Positions 36,731 to 45,314 of a stretch of DNA of 64,000 nucleotides are shown here, piece after piece. A program made the translations under genes and the position numbers. Below the pieces are notes generated by a model, which had not been told where the DNA came from, made no database searches, and saw only the letters and a program-made list of their open reading frames with translations. Each line of letters opens with the position of its first letter. The stretch's first letter is position 1. The DNA lies in NCBI RefSeq assembly GCF_900411315.1, contig NZ_LS990887.1, forward strand, positions 1,960,268 through 2,024,267, given 5' to 3'. Origin of the DNA: Corynebacterium senegalense. GTDB taxonomy: Bacteria > Actinomycetota > Actinomycetes > Mycobacteriales > Mycobacteriaceae.

Positions 36731-37407
36731 GGTCCGCCGAGAGGGCGTTTGTCGTAGCGGGTCGCCAGGCCTCGCGGGTGCCAAAGTTTGTTTTCAGGCC
36801 GCTTCGGGGGAGCGTTTGCCCAGGTGGGGCGGCGAGCTCGTGAAAGTTTGGCACTGGGGCCCCAAATTCAATCGGCGGGGCGGGGCGACAGGCCTCCCCA
36901 GTGACAGATTTGGGCCTCGCGCCGCCAATGTTGTCACTTCGCCCTGGTAGGGCGGCGAGCTTCCGAAACTCTGGCACTGCCCGGTGTCAAAGTTTGCCTT
37001 TTGGCCGCTGCGGGGGAGCGTTTGCCCAGTTGGGGCGGTGGGCTCGGGAAAGTTTGGCACTGGCCGGTGCCAAAGTTTGCGTTTGGGACGGAGTGGGGAA
37101 GCGTTTGCCCAGGTGGGGCAGCGGGTTCGGAAAAGATTGGCACTGGGTCCGTGAACCTCAATCGGCGGGGCGGGCCGCGGGCATTCCCAGTGACAGATTT
37201 GGGCCTCGCGCCGCCAATGTTGTCACTTTGCCCAGGTGGGGCAGAGAGCGCCCGAAACTTTGGCACTGCCTGGTGCCAAAGTTTGCCTTTGGGCCGCCGC
37301 GGGGGAGCGTTTGCCCAGGTCGGGCCGCGAGCCCCCAAAAATGTGGCACCGGGTCCCAAAGGTCCCCCGGCGGGGCGCACACCAAACATCCCCTAGGATC
37401 CTCGGGT
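36731..37407. other. Intergenic region dominated by a repeat array
   Basis: 677 bases without a credible gene. After about 47 unremarkable bases it holds the A-B-A / A-B-A array (36778-37349). A degenerate extra junction follows (37345-37370), then the leaderless hemW promoter (TAGGAT at 37394-37399). All six frames are patchily open, but the repeat spacings of 77, 83 and 289 bases are not multiples of three, so equivalent repeats would be read in different frames. Confidence 0.85.
36778..37349. repeat. Tandem duplication (2 x 283 bases, 289-base period) of a composite A-B-A palindromic module
   Basis: Copy 1 spans 36778-37060 and copy 2 spans 37067-37349, equal in length and separated by six bases. 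Each consists of module A (77 bases), module B (123 bases), six bases, and module A again. The A modules are 36778-36854, 36984-37060, 37067-37143 and 37273-37349; the B modules are 36855-36977 and 37144-37266. A begins GTGCCAAAGTTTG and ends near AAAGTTTGGCAC, so each can fold end to end. B contains AGTGACA and TGTCACT arms. Copies differ by scattered substitutions but hardly by length. Confidence 0.88.
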
Positions 37408-38514
37408 ATGGCATTCGGCGTCTACATCCACGTCCCGTTCTGCGCGACGCGCTGCGGCTACTGCGACTTCAACACCTACACGCCCAGCGAGACAACGAGC
37501 TCCTACGACGCCTACCTGGCCTCGCTCGAGCGTGAGCTGGAGCTGGCCCACACCCGACCGGCGGACACGGTGTTCATCGGCGGCGGCACGCCCTCGCTGC
37601 TCGGGGCGGAGGGCCTCGGCCGGGTCCTGGACATGGTGCGCGAGCACGTTGGGCTCAACCCGGGCGCGGAGGTGACCACGGAGTCCAACCCCGAGTCCAC
37701 CAGCCCGGCCTACTTCGATGGCCTGCTCGAGGCCGGGTTCACCCGGGTCTCGCTGGGCATGCAGTCGGCATCGACGCCGGTGCTGCGGGTGCTGGACCGC
37801 CGGCACACCCCGGGCCGCGCCGTGGCCGCCGCGAAGGAGGCCCTGGCCGCGGGCTTTGAGCACGTCAACCTGGACATGATCTACGGCACCCCCACCGAGA
37901 CGGACGACGACGTCCGCGCCACCCTCGACGCCATCCTCGCCGCGGGCGTCGACCACGTCTCGGCCTACTCGCTCATCGTGGAGGACGGGACGGCCATGGC
38001 CCGCAAGATCCGCCGCGGGGAGCTGCCCGCCCCCAGCGAGGACGCCTACGCGGACCGCTACGAGCTGATCGCCGACACCCTCGAGGGCGCCGGCTACGAC
38101 TGGTACGAGGTGTCCAACTGGGCGAAGACCGGCGGGGAGTGCCGCCACAACCTTCTCTACTGGACGGGCGGGCAGTGGTGGGGCGCGGGCCCCGGCGCCC
38201 ACGGCTTCGTCGACGGGGAGCGCTTCGTCAACGTCAAGCGCCCCGAGCGCTACAACGACATGCTCGCCGCCGGGGAGCTGCCGGTCGCCGGGCGGGAGGA
38301 GATCGGGGCGGAGGAGCGCCACTTCGAGGACATCATGCTGGGCCTGCGCCTGCGTCGCGGTGTGCCGCGCGAGTGGATTGCCCCGGGGGCGTGGGGGGTC
38401 GTCGACAAGCATGCGCGTGCGGGGCTGCTCACGGTGGGGGAGCGGGTGGCGGTGACCGACCGCGGGAGGCTGCTCGCGGACGGGATCATCACCGATATTC
38501 TCGCGGCCGAGTAG
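37408..38514 (+). CDS. hemW: Radical SAM heme chaperone HemW (coproporphyrinogen III oxidase-like)
   Basis: 368 residues. Radical SAM protein that delivers heme, related to anaerobic coproporphyrinogen oxidase HemN. The [4Fe-4S] motif is CATRCGYC (Cys12, Cys16, Cys19), preceded by YIHVPF. GGGTPSLL, ESNPES, RVSLGMQS and NLDMIYGTP are the further SAM-domain motifs, and a HemN C-terminal domain is included. Length is typical of HemW and lacks the N-terminal extension of HemN. ATG 37408 follows TAGGAT (37394-37399) by eight bases (leaderless). The open frame upstream is repeat DNA and not part of the gene. First of a run hemW-hrcA-dnaJ2-rsmE. Confidence 0.94.
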   Translation: MAFGVYIHVPFCATRCGYCDFNTYTPSETTSSYDAYLASLERELELAHTRPADTVFIGGGTPSLLGAEGLGRVLDMVREHVGLNPGAEVTTESNPESTSPAYFDGLLEAGFTRVSLGMQSASTPVLRVLDRRHTPGRAVAAAKEALAAGFEHVNLDMIYGTPTETDDDVRATLDAILAAGVDHVSAYSLIVEDGTAMARKIRRGELPAPSEDAYADRYELIADTLEGAGYDWYEVSNWAKTGGECRHNLLYWTGGQWWGAGPGAHGFVDGERFVNVKRPERYNDMLAAGELPVAGREEIGAEERHFEDIMLGLRLRRGVPREWIAPGAWGVVDKHARAGLLTVGERVAVTDRGRLLADGIITDILAAE

Positions 38515-38521
38515 CCGCGGG

Positions 38522-38527
38522 TAGGAT
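38522..38527 (+). promoter_or_regulatory. -10 box of hrcA
   Basis: TAGGAT just after the hemW stop. Transcription should start about 38534, inside the CIRCE-like element. Confidence 0.6.
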
Positions 38528-38530
38528 TGT

Positions 38531-38557
38531 CTGGCAGTCGAGGAAGGAGAGTGCCAG
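38531..38557 (+). promoter_or_regulatory. CIRCE-like HrcA operator
   Basis: CTGGCAGTC, nine bases, GAGTGCCAG. Arms of nine bases around a nine-base spacer match the CIRCE architecture (consensus TTAGCACTC-N9-GAGTGCTAA), with one mismatch between arms. It ends exactly before the hrcA ATG, and its spacer holds the ribosome-binding site GAGGAAGGA. HrcA bound here would shut off its own gene and the dnaJ2 gene behind it. Confidence 0.82.
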
Positions 38558-39580
38558 ATGAGTGCAGCGGACGAGCGCAGGCAGGCCGTGCTGCGCGCCA
38601 TCGTCGCAGACTACATCGCCCTGCACGAACCCGTCGGCTCGAAGGCGCTGGTCGAGCGCCACGCCATCCCCGTCAGCTCCGCCACAATCCGCAACGACAT
38701 GGCGGTGCTGGAGAAGCAGGGCTTCATCGCGCAGCCCCACTCGAGCTCGGGCAGGGTCCCCACGGAGAAAGGCTACCGCGCCTTCGTGGACGCGCTTCAC
38801 GACGTCAAACCCCTGTCCACCCCCGAGCGCCACGCGATCCTGGACTTCCTCGAAAACGGCGTGAACCTCGAGGACGTGCTGCGCCGCTCCGTGCAGCTGC
38901 TGGCCCGGGTGACCAACCAGGCGGCGGTGGTGCAGCTGCCCACCCTCGACGTGACCCGCGTGAAGCACTGCGAGGTGGTGGCGCTGGCCCCCACCCGGCT
39001 TTTGCTCGTGCTCATCACGGATTCCGGCCGGGTGGACCAGCGCAACGTGGAACTCGCCGCCGCCCTCGGCGAGGAGGAGGTGCACCTGCTGCGCGACACC
39101 CTCAACGCGGTGCTGGTGGGCAAGACGATGGCGGACGCCTCATCCTCGCTCGCCACCCTGGCCTCGGCGGCGCCGCCGGTGATCGCGGAGGCGGTGGAGC
39201 GGGCGACCGCGGTGCTCATCGACACGCTCGTAGACACCCCCTCGGACCGCCTGCTCATCGCGGGGGCGGCGAACCTGACGCAGGCCGCGGGGATCTCCGG
39301 CGACCTGCAGGACGTGATCAGCGCACTGGAGGAGCAGGTGGTGGTGCTCAAGCTGCTGGCCAACGCGCAGGAGCTCGAGCGGGTCTCCGTGCGCATCGGC
39401 CGGGAGAACGAGGACGAGGAATTTTCCCGCGCCTCGATTGTTACTACAGCGTACGGCTCCGGCGGCGCGGCGCTCGGCGGGCTGGGAGTGGTGGGTCCGA
39501 CCTACATGGACTACCCCGGTACGATTCAGAAGGTTGCCACCGTCGCGCGCTACATCAGCCGCGTGCTGAGGGGCGAATAG
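38558..39580 (+). CDS. hrcA: Heat-inducible transcription repressor HrcA
   Basis: 340 residues. It represses class I heat-shock genes by binding CIRCE, its folding being helped by GroEL. The N-terminal winged helix comprises [28 protein letters not shown] and [38 protein letters not shown], and is followed by the GAF-like and dimerisation domains ([26 protein letters not shown] at the end). A CIRCE-like element directly abuts its start. The ribosome-binding site is inside that operator. dnaJ2 follows after 31 bases. Confidence 0.97.
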   Translation: MSAADERRQAVLRAIVADYIALHEPVGSKALVERHAIPVSSATIRNDMAVLEKQGFIAQPHSSSGRVPTEKGYRAFVDALHDVKPLSTPERHAILDFLENGVNLEDVLRRSVQLLARVTNQAAVVQLPTLDVTRVKHCEVVALAPTRLLLVLITDSGRVDQRNVELAAALGEEEVHLLRDTLNAVLVGKTMADASSSLATLASAAPPVIAEAVERATAVLIDTLVDTPSDRLLIAGAANLTQAAGISGDLQDVISALEEQVVVLKLLANAQELERVSVRIGRENEDEEFSRASIVTTAYGSGGAALGGLGVVGPTYMDYPGTIQKVATVARYISRVLRGE

Positions 39581-39611
39581 AAGACTTACTGCGAAAGGTT
39601 TGAAACGAACA

Positions 39612-40745
39612 GTGGCTCGTGACTACTACGGCATCCTCGGCGTCGACCGCGAGGCAACCGAGCAGGAGATTAAGAAGGCCTACCGCAAGCTGGCCCGCAA
39701 GTACCACCCGGACGTGAACCCCTCCGAGGAGGCCGCGGAGAAGTTCGCGGAGATCTCCCTGGCCCAGGAGGTCCTCCTCGACCCGTCGAAGCGGCGCATC
39801 GTCGACCGCGGCGGCGACCCGATGGAGCAGGGCGGCGGCGCCGGCGCCCAGGGAGGCTTCGGCGGTTTCGGAGACATCTTCGAGGCCTTCTTCGGCGGCG
39901 CCGGCGGGGCGGGCCGCGAGCCGCGCTCGCGCGTGCAGCCGGGCAACGACGCCCTCCTGCGCACCGCGATTACCTTGGAGGAGGCCTTCGCCGGGGTGAA
40001 GAAGGAGGTCACGGTGGACACCGCCGTGCTGTGCGACAAGTGCCAGGGCACCGGCTCCGAGTCCCAGTCCGCGCCGGTGACCTGCGACCACTGCCGCGGC
40101 ACCGGCTCCGTCCAGGAGGTGCAGCAGTCCTTCCTGGGCAACGTGATGACCACCCGCGACTGCCCCAAGTGCCGCGGCTTCGGCGAGATCATCCAGGACC
40201 CCTGCCGCCAGTGCGCCGGCGACGGCCGGGTGCGCGCCACGCGCGACCTCACCGTGAACATCCCGGCGGGCATCTCCTCCGGCATGCGCATCCGCATGGC
40301 GGGCCAGGGCGAGGTGGGCCACGGCGGCGGCCCGGCGGGCGACCTCTACGTGGAGGTGCAGACCGAACCCCACCCCGTCTTCGTGCGCGAGGGCGACGAC
40401 CTGCACCTGCGCGTCACCGTCCCGATGTACGACGCAGCGCTGGGCACCTCCCTGCAGGTGGACAACCTGGCGGGCGGGCAGACCGAGGTGGAGATCCCCG
40501 CCGGCACGCAGCCCGACGAGCGCATCGTCTTCGCCGGCGAGGGCATGCCCCGCCTGCGCGCCCAGGGAGCGGGAGACATGATCGCCCACGTCCGCGTGGC
40601 CGTGCCCACCGAGCTGAGCCGCGAGGAGCGCGAGCGCCTCGAGGCGCTGCGCGACGGCCACGCCGGATCGCCCGCCGTAGACTCCGAGCACGCCGGCCGG
40701 GACGAGAACTTCTTCTCCCGCGTGCGCGACCGCTTCCGCCGATGA
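39612..40745 (+). CDS. dnaJ2: Chaperone DnaJ (second actinobacterial DnaJ)
   Basis: 377-residue type I Hsp40. It has a J domain with HPD ([12 protein letters not shown]), a Gly/Phe-rich linker ([16 protein letters not shown]), four zinc-finger repeats ([32 protein letters not shown]) and the substrate-binding C-terminal domains. It stimulates DnaK. Actinobacteria carry one dnaJ beside dnaK and this one behind hrcA. GTG 39612 gives the standard N-terminus [15 protein letters not shown] at 39600 is too close to the AAAGG site. Overlaps rsmE by four bases. Confidence 0.95.
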   Translation: MARDYYGILGVDREATEQEIKKAYRKLARKYHPDVNPSEEAAEKFAEISLAQEVLLDPSKRRIVDRGGDPMEQGGGAGAQGGFGGFGDIFEAFFGGAGGAGREPRSRVQPGNDALLRTAITLEEAFAGVKKEVTVDTAVLCDKCQGTGSESQSAPVTCDHCRGTGSVQEVQQSFLGNVMTTRDCPKCRGFGEIIQDPCRQCAGDGRVRATRDLTVNIPAGISSGMRIRMAGQGEVGHGGGPAGDLYVEVQTEPHPVFVREGDDLHLRVTVPMYDAALGTSLQVDNLAGGQTEVEIPAGTQPDERIVFAGEGMPRLRAQGAGDMIAHVRVAVPTELSREERERLEALRDGHAGSPAVDSEHAGRDENFFSRVRDRFRR

Positions 40746-41446
40746 GCCTGCCGTACTTCTACAGCCCCGACCCCGCCTCGGGCCGCCTTGACGGGGCGGA
40801 GGGGCGCCACGCCGTCACCGTCAAGCGCATCACGCCGGGCGAGACCGTGGTGCTCACCGACGGCCGCGGCACCGCCGCCACCGTCTGCGTCAGCGACGTC
40901 CGCGGCAAGGACACACTCACGGGCGAGGTGCTCGACGTGGAGACGGTGCCGGCCCCGAGCCCGCGCGTGACCGTCGTGCAGGCGATCCCGAAGGGCGAGC
41001 GCGCCGAGTTGGCCGTGGACCTCGCCGTGCAGGGCGGGGCGGACGCCATCGTGCCCTGGATCTCCCACCGCACCGTCTCCCGTTGGCCCGCCGCGAAGCA
41101 GGCCAAGCAGGTGGAGAAGTGGCGCGCCGCGGCGCTGGCGGCGGCGAAGCAGTCGCGCCGGGCCTGGGTGCCCGAGGTCTCCGAGCCCGTCACCACCAAC
41201 CAGCTGCCCGCGCTGCTGCAGGGCAGGCAGGTGCTCGTCCTCCACGAGGACGCGGCGGTGTCGCTGCGCACCGTGGAGTTCGCCCCGGAGGTGGCCCTGG
41301 TGGTCGGCCCGGAGGGCGGAATCGGCCCCGAGGAGCTGGAGCTCATCGGCGGCACCGCCGTGCGGCTCGGGCCCGAGGTGCTGCGCACCGCCACGGCCGC
41401 CCTCTCGGCTCTCAGCGCCATCGGCGCGCTGACGCAGCGCTGGTAG
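40742..41446 (+). CDS. rsmE: 16S rRNA (uracil-1498-N3)-methyltransferase
   Basis: 234 residues of the SPOUT (trefoil knot) methyltransferase family. An N-terminal PUA-like part contains [22 protein letters not shown], followed by [20 protein letters not shown]. The SAM-binding knot is [19 protein letters not shown] with [16 protein letters not shown]. It modifies the decoding region of 16S rRNA. ATG overlaps the dnaJ2 stop (ATGA). Its TAG stop (41444-41446) is also the first half of the TAGGGT -10 box for the next gene. Confidence 0.96.
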   Translation: MSLPYFYSPDPASGRLDGAEGRHAVTVKRITPGETVVLTDGRGTAATVCVSDVRGKDTLTGEVLDVETVPAPSPRVTVVQAIPKGERAELAVDLAVQGGADAIVPWISHRTVSRWPAAKQAKQVEKWRAAALAAAKQSRRAWVPEVSEPVTTNQLPALLQGRQVLVLHEDAAVSLRTVEFAPEVALVVGPEGGIGPEELELIGGTAVRLGPEVLRTATAALSALSAIGALTQRW

Positions 41447-41457
41447 GGTGAGGGATC

Positions 41458-42468
41458 ATGGAAGAACTGCTGACGCGCAAGGTCGACCTCGATTCGGCCT
41501 ACGCCCAAGCCGTCCTCGGCATCAACGATGACAACCTGCGCGTTCTCAACCAGCAGCTCGGCGCCCAGCTGCACGCCCGCGGCACGAGGGTGACCATTCG
41601 CGGCGAGGCGGCGGCCGTCGCCCACGCGACCCGCGTGCTCGATGAGCTGGAGTCGATGGCGCGCCGCGGGGTGCCCATCGGGCCGGACACGGTGGTGCAC
41701 GCCACCCGCATCATGGAGACGGAGGCGCCCGAGTCCGTCGCCGAGATCCTCGGCGCGGAGATCGTGGCGCGCCGCGGCAAGGTGATCCGCCCGAAGACCG
41801 CCGGCCAGCGCCGCTACGTCGACGCGATCGACGAGAACACCATCACCTTCGGCATCGGCCCGGCCGGCTCGGGCAAGACCTACCTCGCGGTGGCGAAGGC
41901 GGTGCAGGCGCTGCAGGCCAAGGAGGTCAAGCGGATCATCCTCACCCGCCCGGCAGTGGAGGCGGGGGAGAAGCTGGGCTTCCTCCCGGGCACCCTGAAC
42001 GACAAGATCGACCCCTACCTGCGCCCGCTTTACGACGCCCTGCGCGACATGCTGGACCCCGAGATGATCCCCAAGCTCATGGATGCGGGGATCATCGAGG
42101 TTGCCCCGCTGGCCTACATGCGCGGCCGCACCCTCAACGACGCCTTCGTCATCCTCGACGAGGCGCAGAACACCACCGGCAGCCAGATGAAGATGTTCCT
42201 CACCCGCCTGGGCTTCGGCTCGAAGATGGTGGTCACCGGCGACATCTCCCAGGTCGACCTGCCCAGCGGCACCGTCTCCGGGCTGCGCGTGGCCCGGCGC
42301 ATCCTCGGCGCCATCGAGGGCATCCACTTCGAGGAGCTGCGGGCGGAGGACGTCGTCAGGCACCACCTGATTTCCTCGATCGTGGCGGCGTACGACAAGT
42401 ACGACGCGCAGAACGCCGCCCGCTACGAACGCAAGCAGAAGGAGCGCGAGGAAGGCGTGTACGAATGA
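41458..42468 (+). CDS. phoH: PhoH-like ATPase
   Basis: 336 residues. An N-terminal RNA-binding (KH-like) part of about 110 residues precedes an AAA/helicase-like ATPase with Walker A GPAGSGKT and Walker [22 protein letters not shown] and [12 protein letters not shown] follow. Its partner ybeY overlaps its stop by four bases, and PhoH/YbeZ with YbeY acts in 16S rRNA maturation and ribosome quality control. TAGGGT (41444-41449) lies eight bases before the ATG (leaderless). Confidence 0.94.
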   Translation: MEELLTRKVDLDSAYAQAVLGINDDNLRVLNQQLGAQLHARGTRVTIRGEAAAVAHATRVLDELESMARRGVPIGPDTVVHATRIMETEAPESVAEILGAEIVARRGKVIRPKTAGQRRYVDAIDENTITFGIGPAGSGKTYLAVAKAVQALQAKEVKRIILTRPAVEAGEKLGFLPGTLNDKIDPYLRPLYDALRDMLDPEMIPKLMDAGIIEVAPLAYMRGRTLNDAFVILDEAQNTTGSQMKMFLTRLGFGSKMVVTGDISQVDLPSGTVSGLRVARRILGAIEGIHFEELRAEDVVRHHLISSIVAAYDKYDAQNAARYERKQKEREEGVYE

Positions 42469-43031
42469 GCATCGAGATCCTGAACGAGTCCGGCGAGGCC
42501 GACGTCAACGAGGAGATGCTTGTCGACGTCTGCTCCTTCGCCCTGACGGCCATGGACGTCCACCCCGACACCGAGGCCACCATCACCCTCGTGGACGAGC
42601 CGACGATGGCCGACCTGCACGTGCGATGGATGGACCTGGAGGGCCCGACCGACGTGATGAGCTTCCCCATGGACGAGCTCACCCCGGGCGGCGGACGCCC
42701 CGACGCCTCGACGCTGGGCGCGGCGATGCTGGGCGACATCATCCTCTGCCCGGCCTTCGACCTGAAGCAGGCCGAGATGGCGGGCCACGACCTCGGCCAC
42801 GAGCTGGCGCTGCTCACGGTGCACGGCGTGCTGCACCTTCTCGGCTACGACCACATCGCCCCCGACGACGAGCGGGAGATGTTCGCGCTACAGAACGAGA
42901 TCCTCGCCGACTGGTACGACGACCTCGCCGCCCGCGGCGTGGAGTACCAGCCGAAGCCGGCGGGAGCGCACGCCTTCCCCTCGGCGGCCGACCGCGAGGA
43001 GTTGGACCGCAAGATGAGGGAACAGAGCTAA
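42465..43031 (+). CDS. ybeY: rRNA maturation endoribonuclease YbeY
   Basis: 188 residues. Single-strand endoribonuclease needed for 16S rRNA 3' processing. The zinc motif is [11 protein letters not shown] (HxxxHxxxxxH). Conserved [11 protein letters not shown] and LGDIILCP sit before it. The C-terminal ~25 residues extend beyond the usual ~155-residue core. Coupled to phoH by an ATGA overlap; the next gene begins one base after the stop. Confidence 0.96.
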   Translation: MSIEILNESGEADVNEEMLVDVCSFALTAMDVHPDTEATITLVDEPTMADLHVRWMDLEGPTDVMSFPMDELTPGGGRPDASTLGAAMLGDIILCPAFDLKQAEMAGHDLGHELALLTVHGVLHLLGYDHIAPDDEREMFALQNEILADWYDDLAARGVEYQPKPAGAHAFPSAADREELDRKMREQS

Positions 43032-44351
43032 GTGGAGTTCACTTTCACCTACGCGGCGGTTGCCGTGCTGGCCCTGCTGGCCTCCGGCCTGCTCGGCTCC
43101 GTGGAGTCCGCCCTCGCCCCGATCTCGCGGGCGCGGGTGGAGTCGATGGTCAAGGACGAGGTGGCGGGCGCCAGGGCGCTGCTGCGCGTGGTCGAGCACC
43201 GGGCGAGCCACATCAACATGCTGGTCATGCTGGTCACCGTCCTCGACGTGACGGCGGCCGTGTTCGCCTCGATGCTGTTCATGGACCTGATGGCCTCCGA
43301 GGCGTGGGCGATCACGGTGGCGATCGTCGCGGTGACGCTGGCGCAGTTCAGCATCATCGGCGTCTTCGCCCGCACGGCGGGCCGGCGCAACCCCTACTCG
43401 ATCTCGCTGCGCGCCGCGCAGTGGCTGGTGGTGTTCAACCGGGTCTTCGGGCCGGTAGCCAAGCTGCTGATCTGGGTGGGCAACATCTTCCACCCGGGCC
43501 GCGACTTCCGCGACGGGCCCTACTCCACCGAGGTGGAGCTGCGCGAGATGGTCGACATCGCCCAGGAGCAGGGCGTGGTGGAGTCCACCGAGCACCGGAT
43601 GATCCAGAACATCTTCGACCTGGCGGAGACCTACGCCCGCCAGGTGATGGTGCCGCGGCCGGAGATGATCTGGATCGAGGGGGAGAAGACGGTGCGCCAG
43701 ACGGTGCGCCTCATGGTGCGCTCGGGCCACTCCCGCGTGCCGGTGATCGGGGAGAGCGTCGACGAGATCGTCGGCGTGGCCTACCTGAAGGACATGTTCG
43801 CCGAGTCCGGCGACACGATTGACCCGGCCGCCCCGATTGAGAGCGTCATGCGCGAGCCGCTGTTCATCCCGGACTCTAAGCCGCTCGACGTGCTGCTGCA
43901 GGAGATGCAGCGGATCAACACGCACATCGCCATCCTCATCGACGAGTACGGCAACGTCGCCGGCCTGCTCACCATGGAGGACCTGCTGGAGGAGATCGTC
44001 GGCGAGATCACCGACGAGTACGACGAGGACGAGGAGGCCCCCATCGAGGCGGCCGGCCGGCGCCTCTACCGGGCGCAGGGGCGCCTGCCCCTGGACGACC
44101 TGGTGGACCACCTCTACGACGACATCGGTTACGAGCTGGAGTTCGACGAGGAGGTCACGGATTCCGTGGACACCGTCGCGGGCCTGCTGTCCTACGAGCT
44201 CGGCCGCGTCCCGCTGCCCGGCTCGACCGTGCAGGTCTCCGGGCTGCGCTTCACCGCGGAGGGCGGACGCGACCGCCGGGGCCGCGTGAAGGTGCGCACG
44301 GTCCTCGTGGAGCTGCCGGACGTGGTGGACGAGTACCAGGCCGAGAATTAG
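43032..44351 (+). CDS. CorC/HlyC-family transporter-associated protein (CNNM type)
   Basis: 439 residues. An N-terminal DUF21/CNNM membrane domain of about four helices (residues 5-130) precedes paired CBS domains (YARQVMVPRPEMIWIEGEKTVRQTVRLMVRSGHSRVPVIGE ... IDEYGNVAGLLTMEDLLEEIVGEI) and the C-terminal CorC_HlyC domain. Such proteins are linked to Mg/Co efflux. The GTG start directly follows the ybeY stop, so it belongs to the phoH-ybeY operon. Old annotation as haemolysin is misleading. Confidence 0.9.
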   Translation: MEFTFTYAAVAVLALLASGLLGSVESALAPISRARVESMVKDEVAGARALLRVVEHRASHINMLVMLVTVLDVTAAVFASMLFMDLMASEAWAITVAIVAVTLAQFSIIGVFARTAGRRNPYSISLRAAQWLVVFNRVFGPVAKLLIWVGNIFHPGRDFRDGPYSTEVELREMVDIAQEQGVVESTEHRMIQNIFDLAETYARQVMVPRPEMIWIEGEKTVRQTVRLMVRSGHSRVPVIGESVDEIVGVAYLKDMFAESGDTIDPAAPIESVMREPLFIPDSKPLDVLLQEMQRINTHIAILIDEYGNVAGLLTMEDLLEEIVGEITDEYDEDEEAPIEAAGRRLYRAQGRLPLDDLVDHLYDDIGYELEFDEEVTDSVDTVAGLLSYELGRVPLPGSTVQVSGLRFTAEGGRDRRGRVKVRTVLVELPDVVDEYQAEN

Positions 44352-44400
44352 ACGGCCTAGTCCGCCCGGTGCGGACCGAATGGGTGCACAATAGGAACCT

Positions 44401-45252
44401 ATGAACATTCTCTCGATCCAGTCAGCCGTTGCCTATGGCCACGTGGGGAACTCCGCCGCCGTCTTCCCGCTGCAGCGCATCGGCCACGAGGTATGGCCGG
44501 TCTACACGGTGAACTTCTCCAACCACACCGGCTACGGCCAGTGGAAGGGCCCGCTCATCCCGGCCTCCGACGTCGCCTCCGTCATCGACGGCATCGACGA
44601 GCGCGGGGCTCTCGCCAAGGTGGACGCGGTGCTCTCCGGCTACCAGGGCGGCGACGACATCGCGGACGTCATCATCGACGCCGTGGCGCGCGTGAAGGCG
44701 CAGAACCCCAACGCCGTCTACGCCTGTGACCCGGTGATGGGCAACGCCAAGTCGGGCTGCCACGTCTCCGACAACATCCCGCCCCTGTTGCGCGACAAGG
44801 TCGTGCCGGTGGCGGACATCATCACCCCCAACCAGTTCGAGCTGGGCTACCTCACGGGCCTGGAGGCCAACGACCTCGCCTCCACCCTGAACGCCATAGA
44901 GGCGGCCAAGGAGATCGGGCCGAAGACCGTGCTGGTCACCTCGGTGGAGCGCCCGGAGGCCGACACCGAGAACAGCATCGAGATGATCGTCTCGGACGCG
45001 AAGGGCACCTGGATCGTGCAGACCCCGCGCCTGCCGTTCAAGCGCAACGGCTCGGGCGACGTGGCGGCGGCGCTGTTCACCGGCCACTACGTGCGCAGCG
45101 GCGACGCGGCGGACGCCCTGGCGCGCACCGCGTCGTCGGTGTTCGGGCTGCTCGAGATGACGTATCAGGCCGACGCGCCCGAGCTGCTGCTGGTGGAGGC
45201 GCAGGACGCCTACGCCAACCCGAAGCTGCAGTTCGAGGTCAAGGCGCTCTAA
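44401..45252 (+). CDS. pdxY: Pyridoxal kinase
   Basis: 283 residues, ribokinase superfamily. It salvages pyridoxal to PLP. N-terminal ILSIQSAVAYGHVGNSAAVFPLQRIGHEV contains the family SxxxxGxVGN segment. SGYQGG, CDPVMG, ITPNQFELGYLTG and KRNGSGDVAAALF (anion hole, catalytic Asp) are the diagnostic motifs. CACAAT eight bases upstream of the ATG is the likely -10 (leaderless). Separated from the CorC-like gene by 49 bases. Confidence 0.93.
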   Translation: MNILSIQSAVAYGHVGNSAAVFPLQRIGHEVWPVYTVNFSNHTGYGQWKGPLIPASDVASVIDGIDERGALAKVDAVLSGYQGGDDIADVIIDAVARVKAQNPNAVYACDPVMGNAKSGCHVSDNIPPLLRDKVVPVADIITPNQFELGYLTGLEANDLASTLNAIEAAKEIGPKTVLVTSVERPEADTENSIEMIVSDAKGTWIVQTPRLPFKRNGSGDVAAALFTGHYVRSGDAADALARTASSVFGLLEMTYQADAPELLLVEAQDAYANPKLQFEVKAL

Positions 45253-45314
45253 GCGGGGCGCGCACCCGTTCGACGGTGCACGCCCGTGTCGGTGGAGGAA
45301 GTAGACTCACATCC

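Noticed and set aside
34007..36784. 900-codon minus-strand extension of malQ
   Set aside because: Antisense to fadD and the helical gene; low-complexity Val/Asp/His/Arg composition typical of GC-rich shadow frames.
36778..37349. CRISPR array
   Set aside because: Units are 77 and 123 bases with the spacer between them only six bases; no short repeat with unique spacers and no cas genes in the window.
36794..37389. Several minus-strand open frames with repeated peptide CQTF..SPP across the array
   Set aside because: Repeat units are not multiples of three, so copies fall in different frames; no ribosome-binding sites. They are by-products of GC-rich repeats.
36901..37407. Open frame extending hemW about 170 codons upstream through the repeats
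   Set aside because: The extension has no radical SAM similarity, is made of the repeat array, and the leaderless -10 lies just before ATG 37408.
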